From contig NZ_JAGGNR010000010.1 in the NCBI RefSeq assembly GCF_018614975.1, forward strand, positions 62,001-126,000: DNA of 64,000 nt. The letters are read 5' to 3'. The notes beneath the pieces were generated by a model. It made no database searches, was not told where the DNA came from, and saw nothing but the letters and a program-made list of their open reading frames with translations. The position numbers and the translations under genes are program-made. This DNA comes from Paenibacillus polymyxa. GTDB taxonomy: Bacteria > Bacillota > Bacilli > Paenibacillales > Paenibacillaceae. Of the stretch, positions 8,064 to 16,854 are shown in pieces (position 1 is the first letter of the stretch; each line of letters starts with the position of its first letter).

Positions 8064-8291
8064 TTATTTTTCAGTCTGGAACATCGTGATATCTCGTGCA
8101 TAATGGCTCTTGGTTCCGTCATTGTTTCGGATGCGCACACTGTCTTCACTGATCCGCTCCACAATGCCACAACCGACCTCGCAATAGACACCAGCCGGGT
8201 CTTCCTGCCACGCGCTTACCATACATTGAGATAGTGCAGCCGTGAAAAACTCTATATTTTTTTGTAACGTTCTAGGTTTGTTGGATTTCAT
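8064..8291 (-). CDS. Small hypothetical protein
   Basis: 75 residues, ATG start with AAAGGAG eight bases upstream, so probably expressed. No signal peptide. It has three cysteines (SQCMVS, VYCEVGCGIVE) and ends in RIRNNDGTKSHYARDITMFQ, which looks like a small beta-rich domain. I do not recognise the family. It is divergent from ppk and shares the upstream region that holds the PhoP box, but nothing shows that it belongs to the phosphate response. Confidence 0.6.
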   Translation of the reverse strand: MKSNKPRTLQKNIEFFTAALSQCMVSAWQEDPAGVYCEVGCGIVERISEDSVRIRNNDGTKSHYARDITMFQTEK

Positions 8292-8420
8292 TATATACTC
8301 CTTTAATCAATTATATTTGGAATGAGAACAAGCAACCGGACCAAATCACACTGTACTTCACTTTACTCTGTCTATTGACCTTTGTAAAGGGATGGAAAAA
8401 GTTGCGGCCATGAGTTATCA

Positions 8421-8486
8421 TTTACATAAATTTTACGTAGCGTTTACACTGCGCTGACGCTTGATGTTGATTACGAATAGTACAAT
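8421..8486 (+). promoter_or_regulatory. PhoP box and promoter of ppk
   Basis: Four hexamers TTTACA, TTTACG, TTTACA, CTGACG start at 8421, 8432, 8443 and 8454, each separated by exactly five bases. This is the Bacillus PhoP pattern (TT(A/T/C)ACA-like repeats, 11-bp period). A -10-like TACAAT follows at 8481-8486, placing the repeats in an activating position. Confidence 0.75.
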
Positions 8487-8539
8487 TATATGAGAACTTC
8501 TAACCAAGAATAGATATGCAACACATTCGGAGGCCATAC

Positions 8540-10621
8540 ATGCATAGAGACGTCAAAACAGGCAACTACGTTAATCGTGATTTGAGTTGGGTTGAATTTA
8601 ATCGGCGCGTACTTCAGGAGGCCCAGGATCCAACAACGCCTCTGCTGGAACGCATGAGATTTCTCGGCATTGTCGCCAGTAATCTGGACGAGTTCGTCAG
8701 TGTAAGAGTGGCGGAGACAAAGGAGAAGATCAAGGCCGGATTCACGCAAAAGGATTTTACGGGGTATACGCCTTCGGGACTGTATCGCAGATTGATCAAA
8801 CGAATCGGGACCATGGTCACCGAGCAGTATAGAACCTATCATGAACTTATTCGTCTACTCGCCAAGAAGGGCGTAAACATTCAGGAATATACAGATCTTA
8901 ATGTGACACAGCAGCGCGCAATGGACCAGTACTTTCATGAAATTATTTTTCCGGTACTCACACCGATGGCGATAGACCAGAGTCGTCCGTTCCCGCTGGT
9001 ACACAACAAGTCTGTCTATCTGTCCGTGATGCTGCAGAAGGAAGGGGAACAAGAGGGCGAGCCGTTTATGGCTATTGTTCAGGTGCCTTCCAATCTACCG
9101 CGGATGGTCCAGGCTCCCATTCGGGCGAATAGCAAAAAGAAAACATTCATCCTGATTGAAGACCTGATCAAACATCATATCCACACGCTCTTCAGCGGTT
9201 ATATCTCGCTTGCTGCGCAGGAATTCCGTGTGTCCCGTAATGCGGATCTGTTCATTAATGAAGAAGAAGCGGAAGATCTGCTTGAGGCTATTGAAAAGGA
9301 ATTGCGGCGCAGACGCCGAGGAGCTCCTGTACGACTGGAGGTCTGCAAGGATTTTCGTCCGGATGCCTTGCTCGAATTGCAGGATGAATTCGATATCCAG
9401 GACCCGGTGTACGAAATTGATGGGCCACTCGATCTGAGTTTTCTGGCTGGATTCGTAGATAGTCTGGAAGGTTTCTCACATCTGAAATACAGTCCGGTGA
9501 AGCCTGTCTATCCACCGGAGTTCCTGCCAAGAGAAAGTCATTTCGAGTTGCTGCGCAAACGTGATGTACTGGTGCATCACCCGTACGAATCGTTTGAACC
9601 GGTTACTGATTTTATTTTGGAGGCTTCGGAAGATCCAAGAGTTCTGGCCATCAAGATGACATTATATCGGGTCAATGGTGATTCACGCCTTATTCCGGCA
9701 CTTGCACTTGCTGCTGAGAGTGGTAAGCAGGTCACGGTTGTGGTTGAATTGAAAGCCCGGTTTGATGAAGAGCGCAACATTGCGTGGGCACGTAAGCTGG
9801 AGAAGGCCGGTTGTCACGTGGTATATGGACTGGTTGGACTGAAGACCCATGCCAAAATCATTCTTGTCGTACGCAGGGAACAGCAGGGGCTGAGACGTTA
9901 TGTTCATGTAGGAACCGGTAATTATAATGAGAGTACGGCCAAAGTGTATACGGACGTGGGACTGTTCACCTCTAATCCCATTATTGGGGAAGATGCATCC
10001 GAATTGTTCAATGAGATTACCGGATATTCCGGTCCGAAGGCATTACAGGCGTTCCGCGTAGCTCCAGATGGTATGAAAGATGAGCTGTTTGCACTGATTC
10101 GTAGAGAAACGGAGCATGCGCTGAAAGGCAAACCTTCCAGAATCATTGCCAAGATCAACTCCTTATCTCATCAGGACATGATTGATGAATTGTATGAGGC
10201 TTCTCAGGCTGGAGTTCAGATCGATCTGATCGTGCGCGGCGTATGCTGTCTGCGTCCCGGTGTGGAGGGACTCAGTGATAATATTCGGGTCATTAGCATT
10301 GTGGATCGCTTTCTGGAGCATTCACGGTTGTTTTATTTTGAAAATAGCGGCAACCCCGATGTATACATCTCCAGTGCAGACTGGATGACACGTAACCTGA
10401 ATCGAAGAATTGAACTGATGTGTCCCGTATTCGATCCAGAGCTGAAGAAGATGCTGGTCGATATTCTTAATCTGTCCCTTATGGATAATGTCAAAGCCAG
10501 AGAGCTTATGCCTGGTGGCAATTATGTATTTGTAAAAAATGAAAAGCCCCCGCTGAGAAGTCAGACGGAGGCCATGGGTATTATCCCTTGGAAGCCTGCT
10601 GAATGGAGTGCGTTAACGTAA
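8540..10621 (+). CDS. ppk: Polyphosphate kinase PPK1
   Basis: 693 residues from the ATG at 8540, which has CGGAGG upstream; an earlier ATG at 8516 lacks a site. It starts NRDLSWVEFNRRVLQEA, the PPK N domain, then the head domain and two phospholipase-D-like C domains. The two catalytic histidines align with E. coli H435 and H454: H437 in LKTHAK and H456 in YVHVGTGNYNE. The enzyme reversibly transfers the gamma phosphate of ATP to inorganic polyphosphate. The PhoP box upstream suggests induction under phosphate limitation. It converges on ppx, and the two coding regions overlap by 41 bases at their 3' ends. Length is normal. Confidence 0.97.
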   Translation: MHRDVKTGNYVNRDLSWVEFNRRVLQEAQDPTTPLLERMRFLGIVASNLDEFVSVRVAETKEKIKAGFTQKDFTGYTPSGLYRRLIKRIGTMVTEQYRTYHELIRLLAKKGVNIQEYTDLNVTQQRAMDQYFHEIIFPVLTPMAIDQSRPFPLVHNKSVYLSVMLQKEGEQEGEPFMAIVQVPSNLPRMVQAPIRANSKKKTFILIEDLIKHHIHTLFSGYISLAAQEFRVSRNADLFINEEEAEDLLEAIEKELRRRRRGAPVRLEVCKDFRPDALLELQDEFDIQDPVYEIDGPLDLSFLAGFVDSLEGFSHLKYSPVKPVYPPEFLPRESHFELLRKRDVLVHHPYESFEPVTDFILEASEDPRVLAIKMTLYRVNGDSRLIPALALAAESGKQVTVVVELKARFDEERNIAWARKLEKAGCHVVYGLVGLKTHAKIILVVRREQQGLRRYVHVGTGNYNESTAKVYTDVGLFTSNPIIGEDASELFNEITGYSGPKALQAFRVAPDGMKDELFALIRRETEHALKGKPSRIIAKINSLSHQDMIDELYEASQAGVQIDLIVRGVCCLRPGVEGLSDNIRVISIVDRFLEHSRLFYFENSGNPDVYISSADWMTRNLNRRIELMCPVFDPELKKMLVDILNLSLMDNVKARELMPGGNYVFVKNEKPPLRSQTEAMGIIPWKPAEWSALT

Positions 10622-12110
10622 CTCCCCAGGCTTCCTTCAGATCCTTGACGGCCTCTTCCAGGCCATCAAGTTCCAGTAACGGCTCAGCTGTACAGGTGAA
10701 TTGCACCTGCAGCGAGTCGTTTTCTTTTGTTGCTTCGATCGCAGCGATGCTTTCGGATCGATTGATGGCTTCCGCCACGCGCAGCACAGAGCCAATACGA
10801 TGAGCATGCCGCTCATCCGAATTTTTCAGAATGTCCCGGTGCTTATTCAGCAGCTGGGGCGTTCTTTTTTTGGGATGATAATCAGCTGCACTGGCACTTA
10901 GAATGGTCTCCCGATGAGAAAGTCCATAGATGCTTGCATTCATGATCCAATAGGCCGAGTGCTGCGTATAACGGAAATAGTTAATCTGTTTACCTGCCAT
11001 GTGCAGCATGGAGGATGCATACAGGATTCGGGCATCTGCTTGATCAGGAGGATTACCTTGTAATGCCGTATACAGGGTGACCGTATCCTGATGAATCCGT
11101 TGCAGACGTTTCTCTGGAATAGGCGGACCAAAATGGATAAAGTTGCGGATACTGTCCTTCAGCGCGTCCGGAACGACCGGTTGACCTCCAGCCATGTAAT
11201 CACGTAACAAGCCGTCTCGTAGACCCGCACCACTAACCACATAACGATCTCCCTGTATTAACTGGAAGACGGTTCGCAGGATCAGTACGCCGGGCACAAT
11301 GATGTCTGCGCGATCTTTGGCGAGCCCAGGTACCTTTTTGCGCTGTGCCGAGGTGAGATGTGGCAAGGAGCGAGCAATGTTCTCCATCGCTTCCTCACTG
11401 ATCTCATAATGATGGGTGACAGGCAAAGAATACTGGGTACGCTTCTGTTCCACTTTGGCGAGGGTACGCATTGTGCCGCCAAGTCCGATGAGTGGCAGGC
11501 CGGGATGCTCACGAATCCAATCCTGTCCACGGAGAGCTTCAGTGACTTCGTTGCACAATGCATTTGCATTCTCCTCGGTCCACTGATCTTCACCCCCATA
11601 ACGGGCATGTGAATTCACTGCACCAATGGGGAGGGAGATGCTATGTAACCTCTTCCGATCCCGAAAGACTGTGATCTCTGTGCTGCCTCCCCCAATATCA
11701 ACGACGTAACCGTCTGCCAGTTCAATGGATTGAGTGACACCAAGGAACCCATAATAGGCCTCCCGATCTCCCGATACACATTCAATGGTAAGCCCCGTCT
11801 CTGTCTCCAGCCATTCAATAATCTCCAGGACATTGCTTGCATTACGAATGGCTGCGGTAGCTGCTGCACGAATCAGTTTGGTCTGATACGCTTCACAGGT
11901 CGCTTTGAATTGACGCAAGATGGTCATGGCTTTATCCAGAGAATGGCGCAGAATGGTTCCATCGGACTCAACAACGCTGCTCAGACGAGCGGCGTATTTG
12001 TCTTCATGAATGATGCGATAGGCTGCTTCCTGATCCAGTTCATAGATAACTAGACGAATGGAGTTCGAGCCTATATCAATAATTCCTAAGGTTTCATTAG
12101 TACGTGTCAT
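10581..12110 (-). CDS. ppx: Exopolyphosphatase, Ppx/GppA family
   Basis: 509 residues. The ATG at 12110 has AAGGAG six bases upstream; one at 12116 touches the site and is less likely. The start LGIIDIGSNSIRLVIYEL is phosphate-loop 1 of the ASKHA fold, and VVDIGGGSTEI is the second loop; LGGTMRTLAK and SGAGLRDGLL are further family motifs. The C-terminal half is the HD-like helical domain (LHMAGKQINYFRYTQHSAY). It hydrolyses terminal phosphates from polyphosphate, opposing the convergent ppk, with which it shares 41 bases. It is the second gene of a two-gene unit after a small membrane protein (26-bp gap). A pppGpp phosphatase role is also possible in this family. Confidence 0.95.
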   Translation of the reverse strand: MTRTNETLGIIDIGSNSIRLVIYELDQEAAYRIIHEDKYAARLSSVVESDGTILRHSLDKAMTILRQFKATCEAYQTKLIRAAATAAIRNASNVLEIIEWLETETGLTIECVSGDREAYYGFLGVTQSIELADGYVVDIGGGSTEITVFRDRKRLHSISLPIGAVNSHARYGGEDQWTEENANALCNEVTEALRGQDWIREHPGLPLIGLGGTMRTLAKVEQKRTQYSLPVTHHYEISEEAMENIARSLPHLTSAQRKKVPGLAKDRADIIVPGVLILRTVFQLIQGDRYVVSGAGLRDGLLRDYMAGGQPVVPDALKDSIRNFIHFGPPIPEKRLQRIHQDTVTLYTALQGNPPDQADARILYASSMLHMAGKQINYFRYTQHSAYWIMNASIYGLSHRETILSASAADYHPKKRTPQLLNKHRDILKNSDERHAHRIGSVLRVAEAINRSESIAAIEATKENDSLQVQFTCTAEPLLELDGLEEAVKDLKEAWGVTLTHSIQQASKG

Positions 12111-12136
12111 AAGCATCTCCTTCTACAGAGGTTCAA

Positions 12137-12391
12137 CTACCCGAAGTGAAGAAGGGCAGCCATGGCTTCCGGTGAACCCGGTGGTGTTGCAGAGAATGGC
12201 GTAGTTAACATAACAACAATGATAAAGACAATGAAACAGGCAAATATAAGACAACTCACGGCAAAGCCGCGATTACGCTTTTGCATAAACAGTCGAATAC
12301 CTGTGACAAAGAGAAGTACCGTAACGGCTACCAGAACGATCGACATTGCAAAATAGGCTACGCCATAAAGTGATTTGAAAAATGCTTCCAT
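12137..12391 (-). CDS. Small two-helix membrane protein upstream of ppx
   Basis: 84 residues with AAGGAG about 12 bases before the ATG. Two hydrophobic helices (FAMSIVLVAVTVLLFVTGI and SCLIFACFIVFIIVVMLTT) are joined by a basic loop (MQKRNRG). The tail is short (PFSATPPGSPEAMAALLHFG). I do not recognise the family. It lies 26 bases ahead of ppx on the same strand and is likely co-transcribed, so a link to polyphosphate or the cell surface is possible but unproven. Confidence 0.65.
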   Translation of the reverse strand: MEAFFKSLYGVAYFAMSIVLVAVTVLLFVTGIRLFMQKRNRGFAVSCLIFACFIVFIIVVMLTTPFSATPPGSPEAMAALLHFG

Positions 12392-12628
12392 TTGTTCTGA
12401 ACGCTCCTTAGATCCTCATATTTAAGCCCTTCCAAGCCATTCCTTAGTAGCATACGACAGATTGACTTGTTTGAAAAGCAAACCGGGCGCTTGTTCCCGT
12501 TTCCGCCATCACCCTGGGACAGGTTCCATGGAAAAGGGGCCATTGCCGTGGACAGACATCCAAGAAAGCAAGGCTTCTGTTGAGTATGTATAAGGAAGGA
12601 CTATTGTTTCAAGGAAGGAGATCAACCC

Positions 12629-13288
12629 ATGTCGAGACAACTTGCAAGCAAATGGCGGAAGACAGCGGCTCTGATGAAATACCCGGTAGCGGCTGTCCAT
12701 ATCCCACAGACCAAGGCATTCAACTCGGGTAATCTGCTGCAAATGCTCAGTCGTTATGGAATGGTGTATGTCAAACCTATTGTAGGAGGCGGTGGTTACG
12801 GTGTCATCCGGGTATCGGCAAGCGGTGGGGCTTATCGATACACCCATATGAAAACGACCCGTTCTTACGCCAGTTTCAGCCAGATGTATCGCTCTCTGGT
12901 GCGTGTAAAGGCTAGACGCAGGTACTTGATCCAGCAAGGCATTCATCTGGCAACGATTCAAGGGAGACCTGTTGATTACAGAGTCAAAGTTGTCAAAACC
13001 GAACGAGGCTGGGTATTCCGTTCCTTAGTAGGGCGACTGGCTCGTCCCGGACTCTGTGTGACGAATCTGAGCAAGGGTGGCACCATGTTATCAGGAAGGC
13101 GAGCTCTTGGTTTATCCCTGCCACATATATCCGGTCGGCACAAACGCCGGGAGATGCGTTCACTTACACTGACATGTACGTACATTATGGAGAGCCAGTT
13201 CCCTGGGGTAGGTCAGCTTGGATTTGATTATGGACTGGATTATTCAGGCAAGATCTGGATTCTGGAAGTGAATACCAGACCGCAATAG
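12629..13288 (+). CDS. YheC/YheD-family ATP-grasp protein
   Basis: 219 residues, ATG with GGAAGGAG eight bases upstream. It starts SRQLASKWRKTAALMKYPVA, then KPIVGGGGYGVIRVS, the glycine-rich ATP-binding loop. The end, LGFDYGLDYSGKIWILEVN then TRPQ, has the Glu/Asn metal ligands of ATP-grasp enzymes. This is the short single-domain form of the YheC/YheD family (PF14398), tied to the spore coat in Bacillus; the reaction is unknown. It appears monocistronic. Confidence 0.85.
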   Translation: MSRQLASKWRKTAALMKYPVAAVHIPQTKAFNSGNLLQMLSRYGMVYVKPIVGGGGYGVIRVSASGGAYRYTHMKTTRSYASFSQMYRSLVRVKARRRYLIQQGIHLATIQGRPVDYRVKVVKTERGWVFRSLVGRLARPGLCVTNLSKGGTMLSGRRALGLSLPHISGRHKRREMRSLTLTCTYIMESQFPGVGQLGFDYGLDYSGKIWILEVNTRPQ

Positions 13289-13468
13289 AAAATGAATGGG
13301 AAAGCTCAAGAAAATCAAAGAAAAACCGATAATATATAGAAGAAAACGGTATGAAAAACGTTTGAAATTTTACATTACCGGGTAATTTACTCGCAACAAG
13401 TCTTGAAACTATGAATTTATTCCAAAAAAATTACGCTGATAAACGTTCTCATAGTAGTACAAACTTCC

Positions 13469-13567
13469 TGTGCATAATATTGTCCACACTATACACGTTG
13501 ATTACTCTACATTTTTTCCATTTATCAACAAACTATGCACAGGATTTCCACATATCATTGTGGATAA
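13469..13567. promoter_or_regulatory. DnaA-box cluster upstream of sda
   Basis: Six 9-mers close to TTATCCACA lie in 99 bases: TGTGCATAA (13469, minus, one mismatch), TTGTCCACA (13480, one), TTATCAACA (13522, one), CTATGCACA (13533, two), ATTTCCACA (13544, two) and TGTGGATAA (13559, minus, exact). DnaA is known to control sda in B. subtilis through boxes at its promoter. Confidence 0.8.
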
Positions 13568-13576
13568 CAAGAACGC

Positions 13577-13605
13577 TTGTTCTCTATATGAATCTCTGAT
13601 ATGAT
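13577..13605 (+). promoter_or_regulatory. sda promoter
   Basis: TTGTTC (13577-13582), 17 bases, TATGAT (13600-13605). The exact DnaA box ends ten bases before the -35. Confidence 0.7.
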
Positions 13606-13642
13606 AGTTTTGAGGAAAAAAAAGGAAAGGTTGTGGCGGGAA

Positions 13643-13786
13643 ATGGCTATGTTATCCGATGAGATGTTGTTGGATTCCTACCATAAAGCGATTGAGTTGA
13701 ATCTCGAACGAGATTTCATCGCACTGCTGTTGGCAGAAATCCATAAGCGCAAACTGGGTACCGACGTATCTGCCATTCTACACTAG
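13643..13786 (+). CDS. sda: Sporulation checkpoint inhibitor Sda
   Basis: 47 residues from the ATG at 13643; the ATG at 13649 is an alternative and gives a start closer to B. subtilis Sda. The core MLSDEMLLDSYHKAIELNL and ERDFIALLLAEIHKRKLG matches the helical hairpin of Sda (B. subtilis: LSDELLIESYFKATEMNL). Sda binds the sporulation kinases KinA/KinB and blocks phosphotransfer, holding back sporulation while replication is active or stalled. The DnaA-box cluster and promoter directly upstream fit the known DnaA control. A longer frame to 13601 runs into the -10 and is rejected. Although small, this call is firm. Confidence 0.92.
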   Translation: MAMLSDEMLLDSYHKAIELNLERDFIALLLAEIHKRKLGTDVSAILH

Positions 13787-13807
13787 AGATCCTCATTGCA
13801 GGCAATG

Positions 13808-14059
13808 TTACAGGTTTCCGGACAAGTCCCATAGTGAGACAGGCCATGGCGTGCTCGTCTGACAATGGTGACAGTACATCACATGATTGCAAACGTTTTC
13901 GACTTCGTCTGCCGTGTCAGAGGAAGGTTGGAATACGTAGGGGCTGTATGGTCCGGTGTAATCATCCAATTTGCCGCATTCTAACAGTCCCTGAAGGCAG
14001 TGGGGGCAAGCCTGCTCCGGTACAACCAGACCGTTACACAGCGGGCATATATAAGACAA
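13808..14059 (-). CDS. Small zinc-ribbon protein
   Basis: 83 residues starting at TTG 14059 with AGGAGGG seven bases upstream. The N-terminus has CPLCNG and CPHCLQG, a CxxC-x10-CxxC zinc ribbon, and a second cysteine/histidine set, NVCNHVMYCHHCQ, near residue 60. No membrane segment. I do not recognise the family. Its ribosome binding site lies in the 3' arm of a long hairpin (14058-14107), so translation may be restrained. It follows a ferredoxin-NADP reductase gene on the same strand. Confidence 0.6.
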   Translation of the reverse strand: MSYICPLCNGLVVPEQACPHCLQGLLECGKLDDYTGPYSPYVFQPSSDTADEVENVCNHVMYCHHCQTSTPWPVSLWDLSGNL

Positions 14060-14107
14060 GGGTATCCCTCCTGATATGGATTCACTCAGGAGTAAGATAC
14101 CCTTTTT
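14058..14107. promoter_or_regulatory. Long hairpin: plus-strand terminator or minus-strand leader
   Basis: AAGGGTATC (14058-14066) pairs with GATACCCTT (14096-14104), with an inner CTCCTGA/TCAGGAG stem. On the plus strand it ends in TTTTTTG like a terminator. On the minus strand the inner stem covers the AGGAGG of the zinc-ribbon gene. Confidence 0.6.
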
Positions 14108-14134
14108 TGTATCAAATATGTGATTTTAGCAAAA

Positions 14135-15136
14135 CTAGCGTTTCATGTTACTGCTGTGTCCTGGGGACAACTTGGCATCCGGATCGAAGTATACCTTCGC
14201 ATTGTTGACGGCTGTTGGGGCCTCGCCGAATCCGACAGCGATCAGCTTCAGTTTCCCCGGGTATGTTGTGATATCTCCGGCAGCGAAGATTCCTGGAATA
14301 GATGTTTCCATGCGGGAATCAACAACGATGGAGTTACTGTCAATTTCGATACCCCACTCGGCAATCGGTCCAAGAGAAGAGACAAATCCGAAGTTAACGA
14401 TCACATCATCTACTTCAATTTCCTGAGTTTCTTTAGTTTTCACATGGGAAAGGGTTACCTTGGTAATGGTGTCATCCCCGTGAAGTTCTGTGATTTCGGT
14501 CGGTGTAACAACATTTACCTTGGAATTCATCAGGTTTTCTACACTGTGCTCATGTGCACGGAACTTGTCCCGGCGATGGATCAGCGTCACTTGCTCAGCG
14601 ATAGGCTCCAGCATGAGAGCCCAGTCTACCGCGGAGTCACCGCCACCACTGATCAGTACTTTTTTGCCAGCGAAGGCATTCAGATCACTGATGAAGTAGT
14701 GCAGGTTGCTCTTCTCGAACTTGGCAGCACCTTCAAGCTCCAGGCGACGTGGTTCGAATGCACCTACACCAGCTGTAATAATGACGGCTTTGGCATGATA
14801 TTCATTCTCATCCGTCTTCACGACGAAATGTTGCTCATCCTTTTTCTCCACCGATACAACCTTTTCTTCAAGGCGGATGTTCGGGTTAAAATGACTCATT
14901 TGCTCAACCAGGTTATTCACCAGTTCCTGAGCTGTTACTTTCGGGAATCCGGCTACATCATAGATGTATTTCTCCGGGTAAAGAGCGGCAAGCTGTCCGC
15001 CAAGCTGTGGCATACTTTCCACCAGTGTAACGGATGCCTGACGCATCCCACCATAAAACGCGGCGAACAGACCCGCAGGGCCTCCACCGATAATAAGCAA
15101 ATCAGTCATATCATGACTGGAATTCTGTGCAGTCAA
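14135..15136 (-). CDS. Ferredoxin-NADP reductase, type 2 (YumC-like)
   Basis: 333 residues, TTG start at 15136 with AAAGGTG ten bases upstream. [19 protein letters not shown] is the FAD-binding motif and [15 protein letters not shown] the NADP-binding motif; [14 protein letters not shown] is the conserved C-terminal FAD contact. It resembles thioredoxin reductase but lacks the CxxC active site ([10 protein letters not shown] region shows none), which marks the YumC type. It passes electrons between NADPH and ferredoxin or flavodoxin. It is divergent from a YumB-like NADH dehydrogenase; yumB and yumC are also neighbours in B. subtilis. Confidence 0.93.
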   Translation of the reverse strand: MTAQNSSHDMTDLLIIGGGPAGLFAAFYGGMRQASVTLVESMPQLGGQLAALYPEKYIYDVAGFPKVTAQELVNNLVEQMSHFNPNIRLEEKVVSVEKKDEQHFVVKTDENEYHAKAVIITAGVGAFEPRRLELEGAAKFEKSNLHYFISDLNAFAGKKVLISGGGDSAVDWALMLEPIAEQVTLIHRRDKFRAHEHSVENLMNSKVNVVTPTEITELHGDDTITKVTLSHVKTKETQEIEVDDVIVNFGFVSSLGPIAEWGIEIDSNSIVVDSRMETSIPGIFAAGDITTYPGKLKLIAVGFGEAPTAVNNAKVYFDPDAKLSPGHSSNMKR

Positions 15137-15408
15137 GAATCAACAACACCTTTCATATTTTAATAGGTAGTTAACAGAAAGAATGTGCAGGCTACGTATC
15201 GTAACCGGCAGGGGTGCTGAACTGTCTTTCCTATTATAAACGGTGTATTCAGGGTTGCAAAGTTAGCGGCGTCACGAAACTGGGAACAATTGATGAAGAT
15301 CAGATGAGAATAGGATGAAATTGGAAATGAAAGGTTATGAAAAATAACAAAAAAAACCTTGATCTTTACTACAAATACAGATATCCTTGACCTGTACTAT
15401 GTGTTTTT

Positions 15409-15437
15409 TTGTCTAATTTAGAGTCAATATGTAATAT
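15409..15437 (+). promoter_or_regulatory. Candidate promoter of the NADH dehydrogenase gene
   Basis: TTGTCT (15409-15414), 17 bases, TAATAT (15432-15437), leaving a leader of about 220 bases. Confidence 0.45.
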
Positions 15438-15503
15438 GAAGACAGATCCCATGTTTTGTAGAATCTTGTGGTTAATTTCACAACTTGAAACGATAACTTG
15501 CGT

Positions 15504-15531
15504 GCAAACGTATCAATTTTGATGCAAACGT
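15504..15531. promoter_or_regulatory. Candidate operator, direct repeat around a dyad
   Basis: GCAAACGT occurs at 15504-15511 and 15524-15531, exactly 20 bases apart, on both sides of ATCAATTTTGAT. The cognate regulator is unknown; nothing else was seen in the 524-base divergent region. Confidence 0.35.
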
Positions 15532-15660
15532 TTAAATAAATTCGCGAAGTTAACATTTGTCGTCATAATGGGCAAGACCTCATCAATATTTGTAAGTATG
15601 TGCATTTTGCATCTCACCCAGGATCGGGCTGATGCAAGTGAAACCGGAAGGGGTATAGAC

Positions 15661-16854
15661 ATGAGCAGTATTCCCAAAATCGTCATCCTCGGTGCGGGCT
15701 ATGGCGGGATTCTGACAGCCCAGCGGCTGCAGAAGGAATTGAATTATAACGAGGCCGACGTCACATTGGTGAACCGGCATGATTATCATTATATTACTAC
15801 ACATCTACATATGCCGGCAGCCGGCACGGATACCATTGAGCATGCAAGAGTCCCTATTTCGAAGCTGATTGATGAGTTCAAGATTGATCTGGTCAAGTCT
15901 TCCGTGAAGGAGATTCGTCTGCAGGATCGGAAGATTATTCTGGAGGACGGCACGTTATCCTATGATTATCTGATTATTGGACTAGGCGGTGAGCCTGAGA
16001 CCTTTGGTATTCCGGGCATGCTGGATCACGCCATGACAATCCGCAGCATTAACTCGGTCAGACTGATTCGAGAACACATCGAATATCAATTTGCGATGTA
16101 CAAAAACGATAACAAACGAAATCGTATTCGGTTTGTTGTAGGTGGAGCGGGTTTCAGTGGTGTAGAATTCGTAGCTGAACTTGCAGATCGTATTCCACAG
16201 CTGTGCAAGGAGTTCGACGTGAATCCGAAACATGTGCACATCTATAATGTAGAGGCGGCGCCTTCGGCCTTGCCTGGATTTGACCCGGAACTGGTAGAAC
16301 ATGCGATGAATGTGCTCAAGAAGAAGGGTGTTACTTTCAAAATTGGTGTTCCAATCAAGCAATGTCTCCCGGACGGGGTTATTGTGGGTGAGGGTGAAAA
16401 GCTCGATGCGGCTACAGTCGTATGGACCGGCGGTATTCGCGGTAACTCACTGCTGGAACAGGCAGGTCTTGAAGTGATGCGAGGACGGGTGAAGGTAGAT
16501 GATTATCTGCGTGCCCCTGGACATGAGCATGTCTATGTCATTGGTGATAATTCACTTGTCTTTAACGCGGAAGGGCGGCCTTATCCGCCAACAGCCCAGA
16601 TTGCGATGCAGCAGGGTGTGAACTGCGCCAAGAACGTTGTGGCATCCATTCGCAAGAAACAGCCACAACCTTTTGTATTTACGAGCAAAGGCACGGTTGC
16701 CTCATTGGGTAAAGGTGAAGCCATTGCCGTTGTAGGCGGCAAGAAATACAAAGGCTGGAAAGCGGCTCAGTTGAAGAAGCTGGTTGATCTGCGTTATCTG
16801 TTCATTATTGGTGGTATTCCGTTAGTCCTGAAGAAAGGGCGGTTTTTTGGATGA
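15661..16854 (+). CDS. Type II NADH dehydrogenase (YumB/Ndh-like)
   Basis: 397 residues from the ATG at 15661 with GGAAGGGG upstream; the in-frame extension to 15568 has no site. IVILGAGYGGILTAQRL binds FAD, VVGGAGFSGVEFVAEL binds NADH, and HVYVIGDNS is the C-terminal FAD motif; YPPTAQIAMQQG matches the quinone-side motif of NDH-2. It would oxidise NADH and reduce menaquinone at the membrane without pumping protons. It overlaps the next gene by ATGA, so the two are translationally coupled. Divergent from the YumC-like gene. Confidence 0.92.
   Translation: MSSIPKIVILGAGYGGILTAQRLQKELNYNEADVTLVNRHDYHYITTHLHMPAAGTDTIEHARVPISKLIDEFKIDLVKSSVKEIRLQDRKIILEDGTLSYDYLIIGLGGEPETFGIPGMLDHAMTIRSINSVRLIREHIEYQFAMYKNDNKRNRIRFVVGGAGFSGVEFVAELADRIPQLCKEFDVNPKHVHIYNVEAAPSALPGFDPELVEHAMNVLKKKGVTFKIGVPIKQCLPDGVIVGEGEKLDAATVVWTGGIRGNSLLEQAGLEVMRGRVKVDDYLRAPGHEHVYVIGDNSLVFNAEGRPYPPTAQIAMQQGVNCAKNVVASIRKKQPQPFVFTSKGTVASLGKGEAIAVVGGKKYKGWKAAQLKKLVDLRYLFIIGGIPLVLKKGRFFG

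Noticed and set aside
13469..13567. DnaA-box cluster as a replication origin
   Set aside because: No dnaA, dnaN or AT-rich unwinding element beside it; the position directly before sda explains the boxes better.
13411..13599. 62-codon frame across the sda upstream region
   Set aside because: It runs through the DnaA boxes and the promoter, has AT-driven composition and no ribosome binding site.
14120..15163. 347-codon plus-strand frame opposite the ferredoxin-NADP reductase gene
   Set aside because: It is antisense to a gene with clear FAD and NADP motifs; its composition (many Cys, His, Phe) is that of a shadow frame.
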